DNA of 64,000 nt, taken from positions 372,001 through 436,000 of the forward strand of contig CAKOOR010000001.1 in the NCBI GenBank assembly GCA_934098505.1. Direction: 5' to 3'. Positions 35,235 to 45,226 of this stretch are shown piece after piece. How positions within the stretch are numbered: the stretch's first letter is position 1; each line of letters begins with the position of its first letter. Under the pieces are notes generated by a model. That model saw only the letters and a list, made by a program, of their open reading frames with translations, searched no databases and was not told where the DNA came from. Both the position numbers and the translations under genes were made by a program. This DNA comes from an uncultured Bacilli bacterium (GTDB lineage Bacteria; Bacillota_I; Bacilli_A; RF39; UBA660).

Positions 35235-35516
35235 CTATTTTTCTTCTGGATTATTTTTCTTATAATCATATATTTTCTTTCTAAAATTTTTAATACTATA
35301 TGATTTATACAAAAAATAAGAGCCAAATATAAATAAAGCAATAGTTATTATATACATATACCAATCTTCTTTTTTGTAAATGTTGAAAAGAAGATAAATA
35401 AGGCCAAGTGCTATACAAAGGATGCCTTCAATTCTTATTTTTTTAGATTGATGTTTAATAAATTTGCCTTCTTTGGTTGTGAAATAATCACTATTTGTTT
35501 TTTCTTCTTTTTTCAT
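35235..35516 (-). CDS. small membrane protein, two segments
   Basis: 93 residues. A polar N-terminus (about 1-27) then two hydrophobic segments (IEGILCIALGLIYLLFNIY and YIITIALFIFGSYFLY) and a basic tail. ATG 35516 has GGTGG upstream. Not recognised; between the tRNA terminator and the ruvX run. Confidence 0.6.
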   Translation of the reverse strand: MKKEEKTNSDYFTTKEGKFIKHQSKKIRIEGILCIALGLIYLLFNIYKKEDWYMYIITIALFIFGSYFLYKSYSIKNFRKKIYDYKKNNPEEK

Positions 35517-35617
35517 AAAACCACCGATCACATTATACCATACGATTTTATTATTGCAAAGTAAGACCATCTCAAAAGCACACTTTTATAATGATAAAAA
35601 GATTCTTACAAAACAAA

Positions 35618-35636
35618 AAACCCGTATTTAGGGCTT
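35618..35636 (-). terminator. terminator of the tRNA pair
   Basis: On the minus strand AAGCCC-TAAATAC-GGGTTT with six Ts, just after tRNA-Glu. Confidence 0.75.
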
Positions 35637-35649
35637 TAATTAACAAAAT

Positions 35650-35725
35650 TGGTGACCTGTACGGGATTTGAACCCATGTATGTATGCGTGAAAGGCATAT
35701 GTGTTAACCGCTTCACCAACAGGCC
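35650..35725 (-). tRNA. tRNA-Glu (anticodon TTC)
   Basis: Seven-base acceptor GGCCTGT/ACAGGTC, anticodon stem TATGC/GCATA with loop CTTTCAC, T-arm ATGGG-TTCAAAT-CCCGT, and encoded CCA. The TTC anticodon reads Glu codons. Confidence 0.96.
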
Positions 35726-35737
35726 AGTAAAATAAAA

Positions 35738-35814
<77 letters not shown>

Positions 35815-35834
35815 ATTTCCTTGCTGACTTCTTA

Positions 35835-35863
35835 ATTTTACTAAATATCATATAGTTTTGCAA
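35835..35863 (-). promoter_or_regulatory. promoter of the tRNA pair
   Basis: On the minus strand TTGCAA (35863-35858) and TAAAAT (35840-35835) with 17 bases between, about 20 bases before tRNA-Ile. Confidence 0.65.
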
Positions 35864-36070
35864 CTGTTTTTTGCAATTTTTAGCAAATTTTTTTTCTAGT
35901 AGGAAAAAATACCTATTTTTCGCAGCATAATTTACTTTATGTAACTATCATTTTCTGCTTTTTATATATTTTATATAATTAATAATCATTTCTTTAATAA
36001 TTATGATTATAATTAACTACTTATAAAAATTTTTTTAGTTTGTTTAACTACTTATTTCATATACTTTACT

Positions 36071-36457
36071 ATGAATGAAGATAAATTAAAGACATTAAAA
36101 AAAATTGATATTGAATCTTTCATTTGGTTAATATATATTTTTTTAGTGTGTTTTAATCTTTACTCTAATTATTTAGAAAAATTATATTTAAAAACTAACC
36201 AAAGATTTTATAAGCAAAAGTTTAGACAAATTAATAAAATTGTTCTTAGTGTTATTTTGATTATATATATTTATTTTGCTTATTTATCCTTTAAGGACGA
36301 AACGACGCTTACACGTTATAAAAATGCTAATCCTAAGAAAAAAAGATTAACAGATTTAGTTTTTATTGCTAGTATTTTATTTTTAGTCGGGGGCGTTATT
36401 AGTCTTTATGTGGCAACTAAAAGTGATGATTTTGATGAAGAATTACCTTTAATTTAA
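36071..36457 (+). CDS. three-segment membrane protein of unknown function
   Basis: 128 residues. Hydrophobic segments at about 15-35, 55-75 and 95-117 are separated by basic loops; the tail is acidic. No family recognised. It stands alone on the plus strand and ends three bases before the convergent deacetylase. Confidence 0.6.
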   Translation: MNEDKLKTLKKIDIESFIWLIYIFLVCFNLYSNYLEKLYLKTNQRFYKQKFRQINKIVLSVILIIYIYFAYLSFKDETTLTRYKNANPKKKRLTDLVFIASILFLVGGVISLYVATKSDDFDEELPLI

Positions 36458-36459
36458 TT

Positions 36460-37353
36460 TTAAGTGGCGTAGCGATAGCTTTTAGTATTTTCTAAGGTTT
36501 TACCATTTTTTTGAAACAACTCGTTTACTGTTACTACTTCATAATTATTCTCTTTTAGGTATGGCAAGATTAATTCTAAAGCTTTGTAAGTGGTAAGATA
36601 AGTATCATGCATTAAGATAATATTATTTTCGGCAACATTGTTAATGAAACGATCGTATATTTTTTGGGCATCTCTTAGTTTCCAATCTAAAGTATCATTA
36701 TTCCACAAAATGTAAGGACCATAACCTAATTTTCGAATATTATTATTGATATTTCCATAAGGCGGGCGCACTAGACTCGGAGTAAACCCGGTCAAATTGT
36801 AGACATATTTTTTACTTTTAGTTATTTCTTCTTCCAAAGTAGCTGGCTTTAAACGGGTAAATGATTTATGAGAATAGCCATGAATACCTATTTCGTTACC
36901 GTTATTAAGACTTTCTTTTAAAATATCTTTATAATCAAGATTTAATCTACTACCTAGAACGAAAAAGGTAGCATTATAGTTATATTGTTTTAAAAGATTA
37001 ACAATATCTTTGGTAAATCCACTGGGGCCATCATCAAAAGTTAAAGCAACATATTTTTTAGATTCTTTATTTTTATTACTTTGTCCTTGGGACTTACTTT
37101 GCGACTGGTCTTGTAATGATGATTCATTGTCATCTTGCTGATTGCTGTCACTATCAGAAAAATCCTGATTTTCGTATTTTTTATCCTCAGAATTATTCTT
37201 ATCTTCGTCTATCCCATCTTCTTGTTTTTTATTTATACCATCGGCATTTAAATTAGTATTAGATGCCCTACTTTCCTTAATATTTAAAGGAACTGTCAAA
37301 AGAAAAAGTCCTAAGAAAAGAATAGCTATAGTATAACCTGTATTATTTTTCAT
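36460..37353 (-). CDS. membrane-anchored polysaccharide deacetylase (NodB/CE4)
   Basis: 297 residues. An N-terminal membrane segment, a Ser/Asp/Gln-rich linker of about 80 residues, then a complete NodB domain: TFDDGPSGFT (metal Asp pair), HGYSHKSF (H-x3-H), RPPYG, NDTLDW and ILMHD. It probably removes acetyl groups from wall glycans outside the cell. ATG 37353 has GGTGAAG upstream; longer frames would place a membrane-like leader before it. Confidence 0.92.
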   Translation of the reverse strand: MKNNTGYTIAILFLGLFLLTVPLNIKESRASNTNLNADGINKKQEDGIDEDKNNSEDKKYENQDFSDSDSNQQDDNESSLQDQSQSKSQGQSNKNKESKKYVALTFDDGPSGFTKDIVNLLKQYNYNATFFVLGSRLNLDYKDILKESLNNGNEIGIHGYSHKSFTRLKPATLEEEITKSKKYVYNLTGFTPSLVRPPYGNINNNIRKLGYGPYILWNNDTLDWKLRDAQKIYDRFINNVAENNIILMHDTYLTTYKALELILPYLKENNYEVVTVNELFQKNGKTLENTKSYRYAT

Positions 37354-37419
37354 ACACTTCACCATTTTTATTATGGCTAATTTACTAAATTTTATAAGTA
37401 AAATCACTAAATTTCAAAA

Positions 37420-37440
37420 AATACCATAGATAGTGGTACT
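37420..37440 (-). terminator. terminator after the gene ending at 37464
   Basis: TACCA (37422-37426) pairs with TGGTA (37434-37438); on the minus strand six Ts follow. Confidence 0.55.
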
Positions 37441-37463
37441 TTTAGTATGGACACTTAGGAAGA

Positions 37464-38057
37464 TTAATCCGATGATTTTGTTAGACTTAAGGCTTTAGGT
37501 TTAACATTATAATTATTGGCTTTTTCTAAATGTATATTAGGTTCAATTAAGATTTTACAAAATTTATGATCAGTAGTATACATATAGATGATACTATAGT
37601 CCCCGGCATTTAAATCTAAACCCCACATATCGGCATAATAATCTCGTAAAACATTAATTATTGTACGATAATCGATATCAGTTAGATTACAATTTTTAAT
37701 GTTGTACAAATAAAAGATAGTTTCGTCTTCATTACTAGCTGCTAAAACAAGGGAATCATTTTTATAGACGTCATTAAAGGAATGAAATTTACATTTTAAG
37801 TCAAAGATAGTATTTTCAATAAAGGTTGGATGCAAATCAATAATATCGATATTGTTTTTTAAATACTCATAAATACTAGTAACGTTATCAGGTATATTAA
37901 ATGTATAATATTTTTTATTTTGACAATTACCAAGTCCAAAGAAATAGTACTCACCTTTAAAGCCACTAATATTAAAGCGTAATTTCTTAGCTACTATTTC
38001 TTCTTTAAGGATTGACACTTTTTTATTATTTTTTTCAACTTCTAGTATATATTGCAT
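37464..38057 (-). CDS. soluble protein of unknown function
   Basis: 197 residues, mixed strands and helices, no signal, membrane segment or motif I recognise. It contains many aromatic residues and Asn. AGGTGAT precedes the start. It lies 44 bases after the membrane protein at 38102 and probably shares its transcript. Confidence 0.6.
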   Translation of the reverse strand: MQYILEVEKNNKKVSILKEEIVAKKLRFNISGFKGEYYFFGLGNCQNKKYYTFNIPDNVTSIYEYLKNNIDIIDLHPTFIENTIFDLKCKFHSFNDVYKNDSLVLAASNEDETIFYLYNIKNCNLTDIDYRTIINVLRDYYADMWGLDLNAGDYSIIYMYTTDHKFCKILIEPNIHLEKANNYNVKPKALSLTKSSD

Positions 38058-38101
38058 ATAATCACCTAATAATATATATGTAAGATTTTTAATTTCATGT
38101 C

Positions 38102-38953
38102 TTAATTTAAAGCTTCAAAGATTTTAATAGTTTCATAAATTTTTAAAATGATATTGTATTTAGAATAATCTTGTAAGTACCCTTTTAAAATCGTTTTAGC
38201 AATACTGGTTTTTTTATTAGTTAAATTTTCGTACTTTTTTTCTAGAGCATTGCTAACAAAACGAATAGATTCTTCATCGGTAATAAAAGTTTTCGTTTCG
38301 ACTTGCATAATACCTAATTTAGCTACTTTAGTTAAGCGACCAAAAAGCAAGTTATCCAATTTTCTTTTTAATTTTGGCGTATTATAGTCTTCATATATTA
38401 AGATGGAAAGAACCAATTGACGAATAATGGAATCATAATCATGCAAAACGTCTTTATATTGCAATTTATATTTTGCATAACTACTTATAATATAATTTTT
38501 ATCTTGCAAAGCATTATAAGTATTCTCATCTTTATCATGAACTTTAATCAATTCTTCTATAAGGTTATAAAAATAAATAAAGATAATAAACCAAATAATA
38601 GTCTTTATCATATCCATATTAGGAAGAATGCTGTCAACTTTACTAAAGAGATAATTTTCTAAAAAAAGGCTAAAAATTATTAAAGTACTATATTTTTTCA
38701 AAAAGTAATTGATATTAAAACTAGCTTTATTATCACGGAAAGCATAATTATAGAAAAGTTCCATAAAGAATTCAAAGACAATAATAATAAAGATATAGTT
38801 ATATTTTAGGTTATGAAGTTCTAAATAAAAAGCACATAGAAAAAGATAAAAAATAGGAAATAAAAGATTATCTTTCTTTTTGAACTTTAAGAAGTTTATT
38901 AAGAGGAAAAGAATTAATGCCATTAAAAAATAGTAAAAAATTAATATCAACAT
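38102..38953 (-). CDS. multi-pass membrane protein with cytoplasmic tail
   Basis: 283 residues, family unknown. The first half has about five hydrophobic segments; the second half is charged, helical and likely cytoplasmic (many Lys, Tyr, Asp). ATG 38953 is taken because AAGGTGAT lies five bases upstream, the same pattern seen at several other starts here. Function unknown. Confidence 0.6.
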   Translation of the reverse strand: MLILIFYYFLMALILFLLINFLKFKKKDNLLFPIFYLFLCAFYLELHNLKYNYIFIIIVFEFFMELFYNYAFRDNKASFNINYFLKKYSTLIIFSLFLENYLFSKVDSILPNMDMIKTIIWFIIFIYFYNLIEELIKVHDKDENTYNALQDKNYIISSYAKYKLQYKDVLHDYDSIIRQLVLSILIYEDYNTPKLKRKLDNLLFGRLTKVAKLGIMQVETKTFITDEESIRFVSNALEKKYENLTNKKTSIAKTILKGYLQDYSKYNIILKIYETIKIFEALN

Positions 38954-39020
38954 GGAAATCACCTTGTTAAATATTATAAAGAGTTTTTAGAAAAAAACAA
39001 GATAAAACTGCTATTTAAAA

Positions 39021-39041
39021 AAAGCTAGGTATATTCTAGCT
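39021..39041 (-). terminator. terminator after the HD-domain gene
   Basis: AGCTAG (39023-39028) pairs with CTAGCT (39036-39041); on the minus strand seven Ts follow. Confidence 0.7.
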
Positions 39042-39126
39042 GTACTGGCTTCATAGTTTTTGGAACTTACATGTTATTAATAAATGAATGATTTTAAGTT
39101 ATTGATTATAATATTAGTTTTTGCTA

Positions 39127-39732
39127 CTAGACCTTTTGCTTACTTACTTTATGCGTTCTTATTCCCACATAATTAGGTAGTTCTTTAATATCTTTAAAGA
39201 CACTAACGGATACTTTTTTGTCCATAGACGTAACTATCCAGCCCTCAATATAATGAGGTGGTATGACAGTTAAAGGAAACATATGATATTTAATACTATC
39301 TAAAATTCTTTCATTTACCATATCTGGAAAGTATTTTTTAGCGTTAATAGCAGCTTCTTTACCATGTACAAAGCCATGAAGTTCAGTTAATTTTTTATGC
39401 TTTTTAAAATATCTAGTTAAATAAATGGGGTCAAGTTCATATAACTCTTTATTATATTGCCAAGCTTGCGGATAAAAATCATGAAGAAGCCCAGCAACGG
39501 TAGCATCATATACGTTAAGATTATAAAATTTAGCAACTAAGAATGATTTAAATGATACCATAATAGAATGATTCCAAACAGATGATTCATGGTGCAAGAA
39601 AAGTTTACGACGTTGGAATTCATCACTTAAAAGGATTGGCTCAACAATTTTATACCATTCATTAAAATAAGAACATTTATTAATAAAGTCTAAGTCATCA
39701 TACACATTAGCATTGTAATACTTAGGTTTCAT
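39127..39732 (-). CDS. HD-domain phosphohydrolase
   Basis: 201 residues. HD signature residues are visible: H in HHESSVWNHS, then LLHDF (HD pair), and later H residues (FVHGKEA, KYHMFP). HD proteins hydrolyse phosphate esters such as nucleotides, but the substrate is unknown. Its start overlaps the ylbL stop as ATGA, so the two are coupled. Confidence 0.82.
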   Translation of the reverse strand: MKPKYYNANVYDDLDFINKCSYFNEWYKIVEPILLSDEFQRRKLFLHHESSVWNHSIMVSFKSFLVAKFYNLNVYDATVAGLLHDFYPQAWQYNKELYELDPIYLTRYFKKHKKLTELHGFVHGKEAAINAKKYFPDMVNERILDSIKYHMFPLTVIPPHYIEGWIVTSMDKKVSVSVFKDIKELPNYVGIRTHKVSKQKV

Positions 39733-40733
39733 ATTTTTTTCAACTCCTCTATTGCTTCTTTTATGGTAGATACACTAATAATTTTTATATTGTATTTATT
39801 TTCAGTAGCTATTTCTTTAGCTTCTTCATAATTTTCTTTAGGACATAAGAAGACATCAGCTTTATTTTTAACCGCCCCAATTAGCTTATATTTAACGCCC
39901 CCAATTTCACCTACGTTGCCATCAACATCGATAGTGCCAGTGCCAATAATTTTTTTGCCGTGACTAATATCTTCTGGTATTAAAGCATTGTAAACACTTA
40001 AAGCCATCATTAAACCACCGGAAGGTCCAGATTCATTAGATTTTACTTTTATCTCCACTTCTGGGTCTGTTTCTACTTCATAGACATTAGTTAATGAAAT
40101 TCCAAGTAACTTGCGACCGCTACTTTCATATACACGTGAACTAACAGAGATTAACTTTTCATTTCTTAATACCTCAATATTCATTTTAGCACCAATTTCT
40201 TTAGAGTCAACTATTTTACGAATATCTTCCAGATTATCAATGTCATGACCTTCAACCTTTTTTATTTCATCAAATAATTTAAGTTCGGTATCGCTACTAT
40301 CTAAATAGGTTATTATATGGCGAACATTTTTGATGTTATACGTCGCATTAGCTTCATTAAAAGCAGCTATTTTAGCGTTGCTGACGGCTTCTTCCATGCT
40401 AATTTTATCGCGTTTTTCAGATTCTTTTAAAGTTTCATCGTCATATTTTACTTGATCTTTACTAATAATATCCCAATTCTTATTTAAATAGCTTAAGCCT
40501 AGAAAAATAGGACTAGCTTTGATAACACTAACATAGGCCATGCCAAAAGTACCGTTTGTGGCATTATCGGTTGCTATCTCTAGCCTTTTACTTAGATCAA
40601 TATAATTACCAGGAGTATAGATAAGGTATGGTGTATCAATAAAAAATAGTAAGAAAATAACCAAAAAGATCACTAAAGTTTTAATATTTTCACGTATGAA
40701 TTTTTTAGTGTTAGCATAATATTTATTAATCAA
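39729..40733 (-). CDS. ylbL: secreted Lon-like PDZ protease YlbL
   Basis: About 334 residues. One N-terminal membrane segment, a PDZ domain (about 145-220), and a C-terminal S16 protease domain with the Ser (SGPSGGLMMAL) and Lys (VKYKLIGAVKNKAD) of the Lon dyad. In Bacillus YlbL cleaves the SOS division inhibitor YneA. I favour a TTG start at 40733 because AAGGTGAT lies just upstream; a GTG at 40742 is the other option. Next to ylbJ, though on the other strand. Confidence 0.9.
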   Translation of the reverse strand: MINKYYANTKKFIRENIKTLVIFLVIFLLFFIDTPYLIYTPGNYIDLSKRLEIATDNATNGTFGMAYVSVIKASPIFLGLSYLNKNWDIISKDQVKYDDETLKESEKRDKISMEEAVSNAKIAAFNEANATYNIKNVRHIITYLDSSDTELKLFDEIKKVEGHDIDNLEDIRKIVDSKEIGAKMNIEVLRNEKLISVSSRVYESSGRKLLGISLTNVYEVETDPEVEIKVKSNESGPSGGLMMALSVYNALIPEDISHGKKIIGTGTIDVDGNVGEIGGVKYKLIGAVKNKADVFLCPKENYEEAKEIATENKYNIKIISVSTIKEAIEELKKI

Positions 40734-40774
40734 TTGAATCACCTTAATTAATTATATCAAAAAAGGATATAGAT

Positions 40775-41632
40775 ATGAAAAAAAATATAGCAATTATTAG
40801 TATATCTTTAATATTAGTTTACTTATTATTTACAAATAATGTTCTGGTTGGTACTTCTATTTTAAATTCTTGCCATCTTTTTTTATCCAAAGTTTTTATT
40901 TCTCTTTTTCCTATGTATATTATAAGCAAAATTTTAATTAATTATAACTTTCCTTACTATCTTTTTACGATAACGAAATCACATTATATCTATATTTTTA
41001 TAATGAGTTTACTTAGTGGGACTCCTAATAACGCAGTAATTATTAAGGATTTATTGCAAAAAAAATTAATTTCTGCGGAAACTGCCAATCGGTTTATTAT
41101 GTGCAATTTTTTTATTAATCCCCTATTTTTATATACAATGTTAAGTAACTTTTTGCCTCTTAAAATTATTATCTTTATCATCATTATAAGTTATTTAACT
41201 AATATTTTTATTTATTGGTTTATCAGGATTAAAGAAGATAACCCCATTAAGAAAACAAAAGAACTAGGACTAGCGGAAATTTTAGTACAAGAAGTAAGTA
41301 AAGCTTCTCAGATATTTCTTAATGTTTTAGGAATGATAATTATTTTTAATTTGCTAACTTTAATTATTCCTAATAATTTAAAGACATTTACTGGTCTTGT
41401 TGAAATTACTAATGGTCTTTCTTTTCTTATCCGAAGTAGTATTGCAACTTATTTTAAAGCCATTTTAAGTTTGATTTTTATTAATTTTGGGGGAATATGT
41501 ATCCTTATGCAAGTTAAAACAGTTATTAACGGTAGTGATATTAAAATCAGCAATTACTTATATGGTCGTTTCTGCGCTACTTTCTTAAGTGTCATAGCTT
41601 TTATAATATTAACTTTACTCCAGGTTATTTAA
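40775..41632 (+). CDS. ylbJ: YlbJ-like membrane protein (nucleoside-recognition fold)
   Basis: 285 residues, about eight membrane segments. The motif SLLSGTPNNAVIIKDLLQKK and the later FFINPLF wording match YlbJ, a sporulation-linked membrane protein with the nucleoside-recognition 'Gate' fold. AAAAGGATAT precedes the ATG. It diverges from ylbL, echoing the ylbJ-ylbL neighbourhood of Bacillus. The substrate is not known. Confidence 0.8.
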   Translation: MKKNIAIISISLILVYLLFTNNVLVGTSILNSCHLFLSKVFISLFPMYIISKILINYNFPYYLFTITKSHYIYIFIMSLLSGTPNNAVIIKDLLQKKLISAETANRFIMCNFFINPLFLYTMLSNFLPLKIIIFIIIISYLTNIFIYWFIRIKEDNPIKKTKELGLAEILVQEVSKASQIFLNVLGMIIIFNLLTLIIPNNLKTFTGLVEITNGLSFLIRSSIATYFKAILSLIFINFGGICILMQVKTVINGSDIKISNYLYGRFCATFLSVIAFIILTLLQVI

Positions 41633-42141
41633 TTTTCTTTAGTATAGCCTTCTACTTTGATTTTATAATTAGCATAATAATCAGTTAAAGAAGATGATTT
41701 AGGGATAAATAACTTTAGTTCATAGGTATCTGTAGATTGAGAAACAATTGTTTTGGCAATGATATTGTAACAACCATTTTCATATGAATAACTTTCAAGA
41801 TTTTTAATGCTGGTATTATTAATGTTAATACGTAATTTATCATTTTTACGACCACAAAGGTACAAACGGTAATTATTATCCCCATTATTATTAGTAATGC
41901 CTATTATATTGCCAGCTTCTTTTAATGATTCAACGTCAGTTATTTTATTTAAATCTTTCTTGATAGTATCTTGTAAGTCAACAATTAAACCATTAGTAGT
42001 ATAAAAACTATGGACACTGTTCTTATAAAGATAAGTGCCAATATTAACGGCTAAAATAACAATAATTAAAACAACAATTAAAGCTTTAATAAGCTCCATT
42101 AAAATATAATTATTTAAAATTTTTTCATAAACAAATTGCAT
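41629..42141 (-). CDS. membrane-anchored protein of unknown function
   Basis: 170 residues. One N-terminal membrane segment (about 14-38) and an external part with two Cys and many Asn; no domain recognised. GAGGG precedes the start. It ends four bases inside the convergent ylbJ. Confidence 0.65.
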   Translation of the reverse strand: MQFVYEKILNNYILMELIKALIVVLIIVILAVNIGTYLYKNSVHSFYTTNGLIVDLQDTIKKDLNKITDVESLKEAGNIIGITNNNGDNNYRLYLCGRKNDKLRININNTSIKNLESYSYENGCYNIIAKTIVSQSTDTYELKLFIPKSSSLTDYYANYKIKVEGYTKEN

Positions 42142-42219
42142 ATTTTTAAACCCTCAAGTTTCAAAATGAAACTTTCCTTTTATTCTTTTTTTCTTTAATA
42201 ATAGTTAGAAAATTATTTT

Positions 42220-43503
42220 TTAGGCTTCTATTACCCCGTAAACAGAGTCTTTAGTGGCCTTAGTTATCTTTATATTATAAAATTTATTATGTTCTAATTT
42301 TTCATTTACAACGACTTTAAGATAGGTAGAAGTATGCCCAATTGAGGTTGTATTATTTACCTCTTCAATTAAAACTGCAAAGGTTTTACCAATTTGTTCA
42401 GTGTTGTAAGCGAGTTCTAAAGTATCAGAAAGTTCAATTAAACGTTTAGCACGTTCTTTACGAATATTAACAGGAACTTGATTAGGCATTTTGCCAGCAA
42501 CAGTTCCAGTACGTTCCGAATATGGGAAGGTATGAACTTTAGTAAAACCAACTTCTTTTACAAAATCTAAGCACTCTTGAAAATCTGTTTCTGTTTCATT
42601 AGGAAAACCGGTAATAACATCTGTTGTAATATTAATATCGGGGACACAAGTACGAATTTCTTTTATTTTAGCAAGAAATTCTTTTTTATTATATTTTCTA
42701 TTCATTAATTTTAAAATCTTATCACTACCAGATTGTAAAGGAATATGCATATGGTGACAAACCTTAGTATTTGTTTTTAACATGTTCATGAATTTTTCGT
42801 TAAGTTCGGTAACTTCAATACTAGAAATACGAATATTTTTTAAGCCTTCGATATCGGACATCGCGTTTATTAAATCTGTTAAATCATGATCAGTACCCCT
42901 ACCATAAGAACCAGTATGAATACCGGTTAAAACAATTTCTTGATGACCATTGGCTACTAAAGTTTTAGCTTCTTCTAAAGCTGTATTTAAGTCTTTACTG
43001 CGAATATTACCACGCATATAAGGAATTATACAGTAAGTACAAAAATTATTACAGCCATCTTGAACCTTTATAAATCCTCTCGTATGGGAAGTGAACTCAT
43101 CGACTTGCATATCTTCAAATTCTAAATCTCTTGTGCCGGCAAAATATGTATAAGGAGTTTTATTAATTAAATAATCGTTAATTAAATCAACTATTTTCGA
43201 TTTACCAGTATTGCCTATTAAAATATCGATATTTAAGTCTTTTAATTCTGCTTGATGATTTTCAGCAGAGCAACCGCAAACCACTAAGATACAATTGGGA
43301 TTTTCTCTTTTAGCATGGCGAATAAGTTTTCGTGACTTGCTATCAGCCATATTGGTTACCGAACAAGTATTGATAATAATAATATCGCTTTTTGTTTCTT
43401 CATCTTCTTGTTTTTGAAAACCAGATTTTATTAATTTTTCTTGCATTACTTCTGATTCATAAGTATTAACTTTGCAACCTAGAGTTATTATTTTAAATGT
43501 CAT
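42220..43503 (-). CDS. mtaB: tRNA t6A37 methylthiotransferase
   Basis: 427 residues. Radical SAM enzyme that adds a methylthio group to t6A37. The N-terminal domain has cluster cysteines (LGCKVN, NTCSVTN, CGCSAE), the radical SAM core has CNNFCTYCIIPYMRG, and a TRAM-type RNA-binding end completes it. The wording LGCKVNTYESE and overall length match MtaB rather than MiaB. GGAGAG precedes the ATG. Confidence 0.92.
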   Translation of the reverse strand: MTFKIITLGCKVNTYESEVMQEKLIKSGFQKQEDEETKSDIIIINTCSVTNMADSKSRKLIRHAKRENPNCILVVCGCSAENHQAELKDLNIDILIGNTGKSKIVDLINDYLINKTPYTYFAGTRDLEFEDMQVDEFTSHTRGFIKVQDGCNNFCTYCIIPYMRGNIRSKDLNTALEEAKTLVANGHQEIVLTGIHTGSYGRGTDHDLTDLINAMSDIEGLKNIRISSIEVTELNEKFMNMLKTNTKVCHHMHIPLQSGSDKILKLMNRKYNKKEFLAKIKEIRTCVPDINITTDVITGFPNETETDFQECLDFVKEVGFTKVHTFPYSERTGTVAGKMPNQVPVNIRKERAKRLIELSDTLELAYNTEQIGKTFAVLIEEVNNTTSIGHTSTYLKVVVNEKLEHNKFYNIKITKATKDSVYGVIEA

Positions 43504-43848
43504 ATTATTCTCTCCTAACTTAATTTAGTAACAATTATTTTATCTTTTTTTCAATCAATGTAGCAGTATTCTATCTTACATATCTGGCTAAAGTCAATCA
43601 TTTTAGATGAATTTATTTAATTTTTTTCTTAAAGCTACTGGTCTATATAACTAAGGTAATTATAAGTAATATATATAGTAATTGCAAGATTATTTTTTAA
43701 TAAAGTTTATTTTATTCAAGTTGATATTTTTTTAAATAGCCTTTACAAATTGAGCTTAAATAGCAATTAATATTTATTTAGCAAACAAAAAGACGTTATA
43801 GTTCTTCCTTATAACATCTATTTTTAATTCCAATTTTGAATACTTATA
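43504..43848. other. 345-base intergenic region
   Basis: AT-rich, no convincing reading frame or RNA. It should hold the mtaB promoter; a terminator for the gene ending at 43849 occupies 43791-43819. I see nothing else. Confidence 0.5.
43791..43819 (-). terminator. terminator after the two-segment membrane gene
   Basis: AGACGTTATA (43791-43800) pairs with TATAACATCT (43810-43819), one G-U pair; on the minus strand TTTTTG follows. Confidence 0.75.
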
Positions 43849-44547
43849 CTACTGACGTGGTTTAGCATAATTTGGTACTAATCTTAAAGTTTTATCTTTT
43901 TTCTTACCATAAGCCAAGGTTGGTAATGGTTCATTATTTTGCATAGCACTTGAATATGAGTCTAGATAATTATCATATTTTTTTAAAGTTGATAATTCAG
44001 CATCTTTAGTTAATTCACGAAAACTTGCTTGTTCTAGTTTGTTATTTTGGCTGATAATTTCACAATGATGATGATCTAATTCTTTACTTTTGGTCATAAT
44101 GCTAGCAATGGTATCTTCTTTTTGATTTTCATATTGACTGTACCATTTGTTAGTAACTTTTTTAGCTCGTAAATAATTGTATCTATAGGTCGCTGCTGTT
44201 GACAAAAATAAGGCGGCGCCACCAACATAAACACCGATAAGTAGTAATGAGGCATTAAAACTTATAAAAAAGGCTGCTGCTAAAATGTACAAAGTCGTAA
44301 AGAAAAGAGCACTTTTAATATCATATTTAACATTTTTTTGATATTCTAAGACACCTTCTATTTTCTTAGAACTTTTTAACCTTTTGGTTTCTTTTAACCG
44401 TTGTTCTTTCGCTTTTTTTTTAGATTTTGGTGTTAGGGCTAATAAGATTTTATCTATAAAATTATCAAGCTTCTCATCAATTTTATTTAGCTTTTTGGCT
44501 CCTAATGCTTCATAAAGTTTAATTTCTATTTCTTCAATTTTTTTCAT
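43849..44547 (-). CDS. membrane protein with two segments and coiled tail
   Basis: 232 residues, family unknown. A basic helical N-terminus (about 1-75) leads to two adjacent hydrophobic segments (about 76-97 and 100-122), then a charged, probably coiled-coil tail with HHH and a basic end. Both ends face the cytosol by charge. It is the last gene before the queH operon and has its own terminator. Confidence 0.6.
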   Translation of the reverse strand: MKKIEEIEIKLYEALGAKKLNKIDEKLDNFIDKILLALTPKSKKKAKEQRLKETKRLKSSKKIEGVLEYQKNVKYDIKSALFFTTLYILAAAFFISFNASLLLIGVYVGGAALFLSTAATYRYNYLRAKKVTNKWYSQYENQKEDTIASIMTKSKELDHHHCEIISQNNKLEQASFRELTKDAELSTLKKYDNYLDSYSSAMQNNEPLPTLAYGKKKDKTLRLVPNYAKPRQ

Positions 44548-44590
44548 CTTTTATCTTCCTTCTCGTTGTCTTATTCTATAGGAAATAACT

Positions 44591-45226
44591 TTATTGGTCA
44601 AGATTATTTGTAGGATTTGTGGCAATTTTTTTAGAATAAATACAGCCACAAAAGTTTTGACGATACAAATTATACTCTTTTGAAAGTTCGATACTTCTTT
44701 TATAACCATTTTGTTTTTTTAAATCACTAGGTAAATAAGCAATATTATGTTTTTTACTAAGAGCATAACCAATTTTATTAAGAACCTGGCTATCTTTTAA
44801 AGGACTTAAGGTTAAAGTGGTAGCAAAGTAATCATAGCCTAACTCTTTTGCTTTTAAAGCCGTATATTCCATTCTTAAGTTATAGCATTTTAAACATTTT
44901 TTGCCACGTTCAGGTTCATTTTCAAGACCTTTAGCAATTTGTAAAAATTTATCATTATCATAATCACAATCAATGATATCTAGTTTATTAATATTAGGAT
45001 ATTCTTTAATAAATCTTATTTCTTCATTTTTGCGTTTTTCATATTCTTCTAAAGGTTCAATATTAGGATTATAATAAAGAATAGTAATATCAAAATAAGG
45101 AGTTAACCTTTCTATACAAGCACTGCTACAAGGGGCACAGCAGGAATGTAAAAGCAGCTTTTTGTGACTATTTAAACTGCTAATTATTTTTGTCATTTCT
45201 TTATCATAATTGATTTTCGGTTCCAT
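44591..45226 (-). CDS. queH: epoxyqueuosine reductase QueH
   Basis: 211 residues. Final step of queuosine synthesis. LLLHSCCAPCSSACIERL at the start with its Cys cluster, KCLKCYNLRM, and CGCIYS near the end carry the conserved cysteines of QueH. ATG 45226 lies inside the ftsQ end (23-base overlap), so queH is translated together with the murG-murB-ftsQ transcript. Confidence 0.9.
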   Translation of the reverse strand: MEPKINYDKEMTKIISSLNSHKKLLLHSCCAPCSSACIERLTPYFDITILYYNPNIEPLEEYEKRKNEEIRFIKEYPNINKLDIIDCDYDNDKFLQIAKGLENEPERGKKCLKCYNLRMEYTALKAKELGYDYFATTLTLSPLKDSQVLNKIGYALSKKHNIAYLPSDLKKQNGYKRSIELSKEYNLYRQNFCGCIYSKKIATNPTNNLDQ

